Assembly: GCA_964422365.1 (NCBI GenBank)
Contig: CAYRAV010000048.1
Coordinates: 1-24,962, forward strand
Length of the DNA: 24,962 nucleotides
Direction of reading: 5' to 3'
Source: CAYRAV01 sp964422365
Lineage (GTDB): Bacteria; Bacillota; Clostridia; Lachnospirales; Lachnospiraceae
Shown here: positions 6,960 through 14,411 of the stretch, in pieces
How positions within the stretch are numbered: the stretch's first letter is position 1
Layout of the letters: each line of letters opens with the position of its first letter
The notes under the pieces: generated by a model
Databases searched by the model: none
Told to the model about the DNA's origin: nothing
Seen by the model: only the letters and a program-made list of their open reading frames with translations
Program-made: the position numbers and the translations under genes

Positions 6960-8270
6960 ATGCGGTATACAATCTACAATTTTGCAATGTTCTTTTTTGT
7001 CTATTCTTTTTTAGGATGGATGATAGAAGAAATATTTGCAGCATTCAAATATGGAAAGTTTATTAACAAAGGGGTATTAAATGGACCATTTTGCCCAATT
7101 TATGGAATTAGTATGGTAATCGTCACAAATAATTTGGTAGATTTGGTAGAATATCCATTTTTTCAATTTGTGGCAGCGGTAGTAACAATTACAGTAATAG
7201 AATATGTCACAGGTATTATGATGCATAAAATGATAGGGAAAAGATTATGGAATTACTCACATAAAAAAATAAACTTAAATGGATATATTTGCCTGGAATA
7301 CTCTGTTTTCTGGGGTGCCTGTGCAGTGGGTGCTTTTTGGCTGTTTCATCCGTTTATTTATATGATAAGTCAATTTATTCCATCAATTGTAAATAAAAGT
7401 ATTCTGATTGTACTAACAATAGTATTCTTACTTGATTTGTTTCTTACAATAGCAGCTCTCTTTAAATGGAAGAGAGGTCTTGCTGTCAATGTAGCAAAGC
7501 AGTTAAGTAAGGCAAAATACAAATTGAGAGAAAAGGTGTTTTTACATATACAAAAAAGAATGTATCGTTCTTTTCCGGAATTAGAAGAACAAGAAGACAA
7601 AAGAATGTATATAAATGATAATATTAATCAAAGGATTTTTGCGAAAGGACTTTGCATTGATAAATTAGTTTGGATATTTTTCATCAGCGGATTATTGGGT
7701 GACTGGATTGAAACGATATTTATGTGGATGACTACTGGAAGATTAATGAGCCGGAGCAGTGTATTGTATGGTACCTTTAGTATTGTATGGGGATTAGGAG
7801 GAGTGATTGTAACTGCATTACTATATTCTCTTAGAAACAAAAAAAACAGATATATTTTTATTGGTGGTTTTCTGCTTGGAGGTGTTTATGAATATAGCTG
7901 CAGCCTGTTTACGGAAATCATATTCGGAACAACTTTCTGGGACTATAGTAAAATTCCATTTAATCTAAATGGAAGGGTAAACTTGCTGTTTTGTTTTTTC
8001 TGGGGAATATTGGCAATTGTATGGATTAAAATTTTATATGTTGCTGCAAGCAGCCCCATAGAGAAGATACCATTTATACCAGGAAAAGTATTGACAGGGG
8101 CAATGATCGCATTTATGGCACTAGATATAATTATATCTGGTCTGGCAATCAGCAGATATGTGGAAAGAAAAAGTGGAGAAGGAAATGGAACAGTAATAGA
8201 ATTTTTTATGGACTGCACCTATCCAGATACACTAATAGAACAAATTTATCCTAACATGAAAATAAAATAG
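6960..8270 (+). CDS. Putative ABC-transporter permease, CmpB family, internally duplicated
   Basis: A 436-residue polytopic membrane protein of the type annotated as putative ABC transporter permease (PF06541). Each half carries the same pattern. The N-terminal half has FFVYSFLGWMIEEIF (about 12-26), a K/G turn and GPFCPIYG, then WNYSHKKINLNGYICLEYSVFWG. The C-terminal half has FFISGLLGDWIETIF, LYGTFSIVWG, then WDYSKIPFNLNGRVNLLFCFFWG. A charged linker (about 180-220) separates them. The protein thus looks like a tandem duplication fused in one chain. No ATPase gene lies beside it, so the transport role is unproved. GGAGG at 6942-6946 is the only ribosome binding site, and a stop codon at 6954 rules out an upstream start. 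Confidence 0.85.
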   Translation: MRYTIYNFAMFFFVYSFLGWMIEEIFAAFKYGKFINKGVLNGPFCPIYGISMVIVTNNLVDLVEYPFFQFVAAVVTITVIEYVTGIMMHKMIGKRLWNYSHKKINLNGYICLEYSVFWGACAVGAFWLFHPFIYMISQFIPSIVNKSILIVLTIVFLLDLFLTIAALFKWKRGLAVNVAKQLSKAKYKLREKVFLHIQKRMYRSFPELEEQEDKRMYINDNINQRIFAKGLCIDKLVWIFFISGLLGDWIETIFMWMTTGRLMSRSSVLYGTFSIVWGLGGVIVTALLYSLRNKKNRYIFIGGFLLGGVYEYSCSLFTEIIFGTTFWDYSKIPFNLNGRVNLLFCFFWGILAIVWIKILYVAASSPIEKIPFIPGKVLTGAMIAFMALDIIISGLAISRYVERKSGEGNGTVIEFFMDCTYPDTLIEQIYPNMKIK

Positions 8271-8334
8271 AACATTTATTATGAATGAAATTATTGATTT
8301 GGGTGTCAAAAATACTTCTTTCTCCTTTCTCTCA

Positions 8335-8401
8335 CTATATATGATAGACAATTGCCTGGCTATATATGATAGTTATAAGCAAACTTGAGATATCATATAT
8401 A
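8335..8401. repeat. Triple TATATATGATA box
   Basis: CTATATATGATAG occurs twice in direct orientation (8335-8347, 8360-8372; period 25 bases). Its core TATATATGATA occurs a third time inverted at 8391-8401. The second and third can form an 11-bp stem. It lies 220 bases before the small membrane protein gene, in an otherwise featureless 350-base gap (8271-8620). It may be an operator array, but it could be AT-rich chance. Confidence 0.4.
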
Positions 8402-8620
8402 ATGCAGAGGAAGTACATTTGGTATTTTGATACTTAAGCCAATTATTTCATTTGAAAATTGTGATATACATCTTGTAACAGGTAATTGGTTTTTTTGATT
8501 TTTTTGAAGATAAGCCATCATTAGTTGAAAAATTGGAATTATTCGAGTTTAAACAGTATTAAATTTACACATTTTTGGAAAAAGGGAAGATTTTGCACAC
8601 TTTGAAGGGAGGAGTATATT

Positions 8621-9040
8621 ATGCAGGGCGGAAGGATAGTAAGCCTGATTTGTCTTGGTTATCTTGTTATACTTGTGATAGGGGGGATTCTTATATTACA
8701 GATGAAGCAAAAAGGTGGCAAAAATGGAAAGTGGTATTATTATCTGCCAGGTGCACTTATCAACATGGTGCTTGGAACTTTGGCAATTTGGAACTGGGTA
8801 ATCATATTTGTATCAGTTACATGGGGTAGTGATCGTTGGAGAATTGTTTTTTTCTGTGTAGGCATTTACATCCTTCTTATTGTGGGTGGTAATATTGGTA
8901 TCTGGATGTTTTTTAGAAAAAAAATAGGATTTCAATTGAAATTTTATGCAGGTTGTAATTTGCTGTCATATGCTGTGGGAGCAATAGGATATGTTATGTT
9001 TATGTTTGTGAAAGAAATGATATATATATATGGTGGATAG
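8621..9040 (+). CDS. Small four-helix membrane protein, function unknown
   Basis: A 139-residue, very hydrophobic protein with likely membrane helices at about residues 5-26, 43-66, 74-95 and 104-130, and a basic loop MKQKGGKNGK after the first helix. No recognised family motif. GGGAGGAG at 8608-8615 with 5-base spacing supports the ATG. The lipase gene starts 82 bases after its stop with only a weak ribosome binding site, suggesting a shared transcript. Confidence 0.7.
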   Translation: MQGGRIVSLICLGYLVILVIGGILILQMKQKGGKNGKWYYYLPGALINMVLGTLAIWNWVIIFVSVTWGSDRWRIVFFCVGIYILLIVGGNIGIWMFFRKKIGFQLKFYAGCNLLSYAVGAIGYVMFMFVKEMIYIYGG

Positions 9041-9122
9041 CTGTGGGAGCAATACTGTTATATGATAATATTAAGCATATATGCTGCTCTTAATAATCAT
9101 AGATAGAAAGTTTGGTGATAAC

Positions 9123-10463
9123 ATGAAACAGATCAAAAGAATTATAATTGGAATCCTGCTTACATTTTTTATAAATCTATTTGGAATTGCCTTTTGCACA
9201 AAAATAGACAAATTTGTTACTATTTTGTTTATAGTGGCAGGTATAGTATTTTATGCATATATTAATTTCTTTCCGGCAATTACAATAAAAAAAATAACCA
9301 CTACCAGAAATAAGATATTATCAGATGGTGTAGAACTGCTAAAGTTGTTTTTGTTCACAACAGGTTTGGAAGTCATTTACATTATCCTGTTTGGAATGAA
9401 GACATTACCAGCACAGTGGGGAGTTTTTCTGGTACAACTGCTCATTATCATTCTGGCAGAATCAATTTTGTTTTGGAATGGTATTATCAGAGTGTACATA
9501 ACATCAGTCCAATTGGGCATAAAGTGGAGAGTGATTGGAGTAATTTGCGGATGGATTCCGATTGTCAATTTGTATGCCCTGTTAAAAATCATACAGATTG
9601 CCTCTAACGAGGTAGAGTACGAAACAGAGAAATTTGAACTGAATAAAATCAGAGTAGAAAATTACGAATGTAAAACAAAATATCCAATTTTACTGGTGCA
9701 TGGTGTATTTTTCAGAGATTTTCGCTTTTTCAATTATTGGGGGAGAGTACCAGGTGAGTTAATGAAAAATGGTGCTACAGTTTATTATGGAGAACAGCAG
9801 TCTGCAGCTTCAGTAGAAGAGTGTGGAAAGGAACTGGCTGCCCGTATTCGCCAAATTGTACAGGAAACAGGTTGTGAAAAAGTAAATATTATTGCACACT
9901 CTAAAGGTGGCTTAGACAGTCGTTATGCTATAAGCTGTGCAGGAGCCGCCCCTTATGTGGCATCTCTTACAACAATTAACACACCACATAGAGGATGCTT
10001 GTTTGCAGATTATTTATTAGAAAAGATACCTGATAAAGTCTGTCATACTGTATCGAAACAGTATAATTCTGCACTAAAACGATTGGGGGATTCTAATCCC
10101 AATTTTATGGAAGCTGTCACAGACCTTACGGCATCTGCTTGTAAAAAACGAAACGAAATACTAAAAGATAACCCGGATATATTTTACCAAAGCGTTGGAA
10201 CAAAAATGAATCATGCTGCAAGCGGAAAATTTCCACTCAATATGTCTTATCCGTTGGTTAAACATTTTGATGGGGAAAACGATGGTTTAGTAGCAGTTGA
10301 TTCATCAAAATGGGGAGAAAAGTTTACTTACATAACCGTCAAAAGCGGACGGGGGATATCTCATGGGGATGTGATAGATCTGAACAGGGAAAACATAAAA
10401 GATTTTGATGTAAGAGAATTTTATGTCAAACTGGTAAAGGATTTAAAGGGCAAAGGACTGTAA
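9123..10463 (+). CDS. Membrane-anchored triacylglycerol lipase/esterase
   Basis: A 446-residue protein with an N-terminal membrane domain (about 1-165, four or five hydrophobic helices) and a C-terminal alpha/beta-hydrolase domain. The hydrolase part shows the oxyanion segment ILLVHGVF (H193-G194), the nucleophile elbow AHSKGG (S260), the acid in NDGLVAVDSSKWG (D387) and the histidine in ISHGD (H414), an arrangement typical of bacterial true lipases. It should hydrolyse lipid or acyl esters at the membrane; the side of the membrane is not clear. The likely start is the ATG at 9123, just after GGTGAT, giving MKQIKRIIIGILL. An upstream in-frame ATG (9081) has no ribosome binding site. No terminator is obvious before the nifJ promoter. 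Confidence 0.85.
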   Translation: MKQIKRIIIGILLTFFINLFGIAFCTKIDKFVTILFIVAGIVFYAYINFFPAITIKKITTTRNKILSDGVELLKLFLFTTGLEVIYIILFGMKTLPAQWGVFLVQLLIIILAESILFWNGIIRVYITSVQLGIKWRVIGVICGWIPIVNLYALLKIIQIASNEVEYETEKFELNKIRVENYECKTKYPILLVHGVFFRDFRFFNYWGRVPGELMKNGATVYYGEQQSAASVEECGKELAARIRQIVQETGCEKVNIIAHSKGGLDSRYAISCAGAAPYVASLTTINTPHRGCLFADYLLEKIPDKVCHTVSKQYNSALKRLGDSNPNFMEAVTDLTASACKKRNEILKDNPDIFYQSVGTKMNHAASGKFPLNMSYPLVKHFDGENDGLVAVDSSKWGEKFTYITVKSGRGISHGDVIDLNRENIKDFDVREFYVKLVKDLKGKGL

Positions 10464-10583
10464 ATAGTAAAATAAATACAACAACAATATGGTAGTTTTC
10501 ACATGGAAGTATAAATTAAAAAGAATTCATGTTTAAAATAAAGTACAAAGCAAAAAAATCCCTTTTTTTCCACCCCTACAACA

Positions 10584-10612
10584 TTTACAATTTGGACAAT
10601 TTATGATAAAAT
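10584..10612 (+). promoter_or_regulatory. Promoter of nifJ
   Basis: TTTACA (10584-10589), 17 bases, TAAAAT (10607-10612) precede the nifJ start by about 55 bases. The -10 lies in the AT-rich run TATGATAAAATA. Confidence 0.6.
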
Positions 10613-10666
10613 AACTCAATAGTAGGGTCTATGTGACCTTTGATAATGAAAAGGAGGAAAATTTTA

Positions 10667-13600
10667 ATGGCTAGAGCAAAACAATCAATGGATGGTAATA
10701 CAGCTGCAGCACATGTGGCATATGCTTATACAGACGTAGCAGCAATCTATCCTATCACACCTTCAAGTCCAATGGCAGATTCAGTTGACTTATGGGCAGC
10801 AGCAGGACAGGAAAATATTTTTGGTAATCAGGTAAAAGTAACAGAAATGCAATCAGAGGCAGGTGCAGCAGGTGCTGTGCATGGTTCCCTTGCAGCAGGT
10901 GCTCTTACAACAACATTCACAGCTTCTCAGGGACTTCTTCTTATGATCCCTAATATGTACAAAATTGCAGGTGAACAGCTTCCTTGTGTATTTGATGTAT
11001 CTGCACGTACAGTAGCTGCTCAATCATTAAATATTTTCGGTGATCATAGTGACGTATATGCCTGTCGTCAGACTGGTTTTGCCATGTTAGCTGAAACAAA
11101 TCCACAGGAAGTAATGGACTTAAGTCCTGTTGCACATCTTGCGACAATCGAAGGAAAAGTTCCATTCATCAATTTCTTTGATGGTTTCCGTACTTCTCAT
11201 GAAATTCAGAAAATTGAAAAATGGGATTATGAAGATTTGAAAGAAATGTGTAACATGGAGGCTGTAAAAGCATTCCGTGAACATGCATTAAATCCAGAAA
11301 AACCAGCTATGCGTGGTTCTCATGAAAATGGAGATGTTTTCTTCCAGCATCGTGAAGCTGCAAACAAAGCTTATAATGAGTTACCAGCTATCGTTGAAAA
11401 ATACATGAAGAAAATCAATGATAAACTAGGTACAGATTATGATTTATTCAACTATTACGGAGCACCAGACGCTGACCGTGTTATTATTGCAATGGGATCC
11501 ATCTGTGACGTAGTAGAAGAAGTAATTGACTATTTAACAGCAGCAGGCGAAAAAGTAGGTCTTGTAAAAGTACGTTTATATCGTCCATGGGTTGCAGAAG
11601 GACTTCTAAAAGTACTTCCTAAGACTGCTAAGAAAGTTGCTGTACTTGACCGTACAAAAGAACCAGGTGCATTGGGTGATCCTTTATACCTTGACGTAGC
11701 TGCGACACTACGCGAAGCAGGATTAAATGATATCGTATTAACAGGTGGACGTTATGGTCTGGGTTCAAAAGATACACCACCTTCATCTGTATTTGCTATT
11801 TATACAGAATTAAAGAAAGATGCTCCAAAATCACGTTTCACAATTGGTATTGTGGATGATGTTACAAACTTAAGTTTACCAGAAGTAAAACCGGCTCCTA
11901 TTACAGCTGCTGCTGGTACAGTAGAATGTAAATTCTGGGGACTTGGTGGAGATGGTACAGTAGGTGCGAACAAAAACTCTACAAAAATCATCGGTGACCA
12001 CACAGACAAATATATTCAGGCATACTTCCAATATGACTCTAAGAAAACAGGTGGTATCACAATTTCCCATTTGCGTTTTGGTGACAAGCCAATCAAGAGT
12101 CCATATTACATCAATCAGGCTGATTTTGTTGCCTGCCATAACCCATCTTATGTAGTAAAAGGATACAAGATGGTACAGGATGTAAAACCAGGCGGAACAT
12201 TTATGATTAACTGCCAGTGGTCAGATGAAGAATTAGATTCTAAATTAAATGCAGAAGCTAAGAAATATATCTCTGACAACAACATTCAGTTATATACAAT
12301 CAATGCGATTGATAAAGCAATTGAAATTGGTATGGGTAAACGTACAAACACAATTCTTCAGTCAGCATTCTTTAAATTAGCAAATGTAATGCCTATTGAT
12401 GATGCTGTAGACTTTATGAAAGCTGCTGCTAAGAAATCTTATGGTAAAAAAGGTGATGCAGTTGTAGAGATGAACTACAAAGCAATTGATGCTGGTGTAG
12501 ATGCAGTACACAAAGTAGAGATTCCTGCTTCATGGGCAAATCCTGCTCCAGATGCTCCAGCACCTGAACTTACAGGACGTCCTGAAACAGTGAAGATGGT
12601 AAAAGACCTTATGAACCCAATCGGATTAATGGATGGAGATAGTCTGCCTGTATCTGCATTTGTTGATATCGCAGATGGTCAGTTTGAATTAGGTGCTTCA
12701 GCATACGAAAAACGTGGTACAGCTGTTACAGTTCCTGAATGGGATCCAGAAAAATGTATCCAGTGTAACCAGTGTGCATTTGTCTGCTCACATGCTACCA
12801 TTCGTCCTTACTTATTAAATGAGGAAGAAGTAAAAGCAGCACCTTCTAATACAAAACTTGCTGATACAAAACCAAAAGCAAGCGAATACAAATATACAAT
12901 GAGTGTATCTCCTCTTGACTGTATGGGATGTGGAGAATGTGTTACAGTATGTCCTACAGCTGCAATTCAGATGGTACCTCAAGAATCACAGGCAGCAGAG
13001 CAGCCGGTATTTGATTATTTAGTAGAGAATGTAAGTAAGAAACCGGGAACATATGAAGCAATTAATGTAAAAGCTTCTCAGTTCAATCAGCCTCTTCTTG
13101 AGTTCTCAGGAAGCTGTGCAGGATGTGCAGAAACATCATATGCCAGATTAATTACTCAGTTATTCGGTGAGCAAATGTACATCTCTAATGCAACAGGATG
13201 TTCTTCTATCTGGGGTGGTCCTGCGGCAACATGTCCATATACAGTAAACAAAGATTCTAAACAGGGACCTGCTTGGGCTAACTCATTGTTCGAGGATAAT
13301 GCAGAACATGGTTTGGGTATGTACTTGGGACAGAAGACATTACGTGATCAGTTAATTGCAAAATTAGAAAAAATTGCTGCTTCTGATAAGTCATCCGATG
13401 AAATGAAAGCTGCAATTGCTAAGTTTATGGAAACAAAAGACAGTACAAAAGACAATGTAGAACCTACAAAGGCATTAATTGCAGAACTTGAAAAATGTGG
13501 ATGTGATTGCTCTAAAGAAATTCTTGATAAGAAACAATACTTATCTAAGAAATCTGTATGGATCTTTGGTGGAGACGGATGGGCTTATGATATCGGTTTT

Positions 13601-14203
13601 GGCGGATTAGACCACGTACTTGCATCAGGAGAAAATGTAAATGTATTTGTATTTGATACAGAAATGTATTCTAATACAGGCGGACAGGCTTCTAAAGCAT
13701 CTAATATTGGTGAAGTATGTCAGTTCGCTGCTGCTGGTAAGGACATTGGTAAGAAGAGCCTTGCTGAAATCGCTATGAGTTATGGCTATGTATATGTAGC
13801 ACAGATTGCACTTGGTGCTAATCCAGCCCAAGCTGTTAAGGTAATTGCTGAAGCAGAAGCATATAACGGACCATCATTAATCATCGGATATGCACCATGT
13901 GAACTTCATGGAGTGAAAGGTGGAATGAACCATTGTCAGGATGAAATGAAAAAAGCTGTAGCAGCAGGATATTGGAACTTATTCTCATTCAACCCTGCAC
14001 TAAAGGCAGAAGGAAAGAATCCATTCACATTGACATCTAAACCAGGTGATGGAACATATCAAGACTTCTTAAAGAATGAAACACGTTACAGCCGTTTAAC
14101 ACGTTCATTCCCAGAAAGAGCAGAAAAATTATTTGCACAATCTGAAGAAGCTGCAAAAGCACGTTACGAACATTTATTAAAGTTAGTAGAGCTTTATAAA
14201 TAA
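10667..14203 (+). CDS. nifJ: Pyruvate:ferredoxin (flavodoxin) oxidoreductase
   Basis: A cytoplasmic, 1178-residue single-chain enzyme that oxidises pyruvate with CoA to acetyl-CoA and CO2 and reduces ferredoxin, central to fermentation. Domain order is standard. The N-terminal pyrimidine-binding domain has YPITPSSPMAD. Domain II follows (about 260-400), then the gamma domain (about 415-610). The two-cluster ferredoxin domain has C697-x2-C700-x2-C703-x3-C707 and C752-x2-C755-x2-C758-x3-C762. The TPP domain has SGSCAGCAE, GCSSIWGG, GGDGWAYDIGFGG (D970) and SNTGGQASK. AAGGAGG at 10651-10657 sets the ATG at 10667; a longer in-frame TTG start at 10640 would read through this site. Synonymous codon choice is more biased than in its neighbours, as expected for high expression. 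Own promoter and terminator make it monocistronic. Confidence 0.98.
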   Translation: MARAKQSMDGNTAAAHVAYAYTDVAAIYPITPSSPMADSVDLWAAAGQENIFGNQVKVTEMQSEAGAAGAVHGSLAAGALTTTFTASQGLLLMIPNMYKIAGEQLPCVFDVSARTVAAQSLNIFGDHSDVYACRQTGFAMLAETNPQEVMDLSPVAHLATIEGKVPFINFFDGFRTSHEIQKIEKWDYEDLKEMCNMEAVKAFREHALNPEKPAMRGSHENGDVFFQHREAANKAYNELPAIVEKYMKKINDKLGTDYDLFNYYGAPDADRVIIAMGSICDVVEEVIDYLTAAGEKVGLVKVRLYRPWVAEGLLKVLPKTAKKVAVLDRTKEPGALGDPLYLDVAATLREAGLNDIVLTGGRYGLGSKDTPPSSVFAIYTELKKDAPKSRFTIGIVDDVTNLSLPEVKPAPITAAAGTVECKFWGLGGDGTVGANKNSTKIIGDHTDKYIQAYFQYDSKKTGGITISHLRFGDKPIKSPYYINQADFVACHNPSYVVKGYKMVQDVKPGGTFMINCQWSDEELDSKLNAEAKKYISDNNIQLYTINAIDKAIEIGMGKRTNTILQSAFFKLANVMPIDDAVDFMKAAAKKSYGKKGDAVVEMNYKAIDAGVDAVHKVEIPASWANPAPDAPAPELTGRPETVKMVKDLMNPIGLMDGDSLPVSAFVDIADGQFELGASAYEKRGTAVTVPEWDPEKCIQCNQCAFVCSHATIRPYLLNEEEVKAAPSNTKLADTKPKASEYKYTMSVSPLDCMGCGECVTVCPTAAIQMVPQESQAAEQPVFDYLVENVSKKPGTYEAINVKASQFNQPLLEFSGSCAGCAETSYARLITQLFGEQMYISNATGCSSIWGGPAATCPYTVNKDSKQGPAWANSLFEDNAEHGLGMYLGQKTLRDQLIAKLEKIAASDKSSDEMKAAIAKFMETKDSTKDNVEPTKALIAELEKCGCDCSKEILDKKQYLSKKSVWIFGGDGWAYDIGFGGLDHVLASGENVNVFVFDTEMYSNTGGQASKASNIGEVCQFAAAGKDIGKKSLAEIAMSYGYVYVAQIALGANPAQAVKVIAEAEAYNGPSLIIGYAPCELHGVKGGMNHCQDEMKKAVAAGYWNLFSFNPALKAEGKNPFTLTSKPGDGTYQDFLKNETRYSRLTRSFPERAEKLFAQSEEAAKARYEHLLKLVELYK

Positions 14204-14229
14204 TGGAATATAGATTTTAAATGAATAGA

Positions 14230-14269
14230 AGGTTGTCGTATCTTAATGGTATGGCAGCCTTTTTGTTTT
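14230..14269 (+). terminator. Intrinsic terminator of nifJ
   Basis: AGGTTGTCGTA (14230-14240) pairs with TATGGCAGCCT (14250-14260) through 11 positions, three of them wobbles, followed by TTTTGTTTT. The stem sequence resembles that after rplL. Confidence 0.85.
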
Positions 14270-14297
14270 ATAAGGTCTTTTATGTGGGGAAAAAATA

Positions 14298-14306
14298 TGG
14301 TATAAT
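14298..14306 (+). promoter_or_regulatory. Extended -10 promoter of the DUF2207/radical SAM operon
   Basis: TGGTATAAT is an extended -10 element with a perfect TATAAT at 14301-14306. The -35 region (about 14278-14283, T-rich) is weak, which suits an extended -10 or activated promoter. Confidence 0.6.
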
Positions 14307-14310
14307 AGGA

Positions 14311-14342
14311 GCACTTAGTGAAGTATTTGACAAACTTAGTGC
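14311..14342. promoter_or_regulatory. Inverted repeat at the transcription start, possible operator
   Basis: GCACTTAGT (14311-14319) pairs with ACTTAGTGC (14334-14342) at eight of nine positions across a 14-base spacer. It begins five bases after the -10, so a bound repressor would cover the start site. ACTTAGTG also reads as a direct repeat. It could alternatively form a 5' hairpin in the RNA. Confidence 0.5.
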
Positions 14343-14411
14343 ACAGGGGGGATAAATAATTCTAAATAAGTTTTTACAATGAACAGCACAATTGAGAGGG
14401 GAGAGATGTTC

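Noticed and set aside
8575..8829. Alternative frame of 84 codons overlapping the small membrane protein
   Set aside because: No ribosome binding site, and the overlapping frame at 8621 has GGGAGGAG and a coherent membrane pattern.
10640..10666. Nine-residue upstream extension of nifJ from a TTG
   Set aside because: It includes the strong AAGGAGG ribosome binding site; the ATG at 10667 gives the normal N-terminus.
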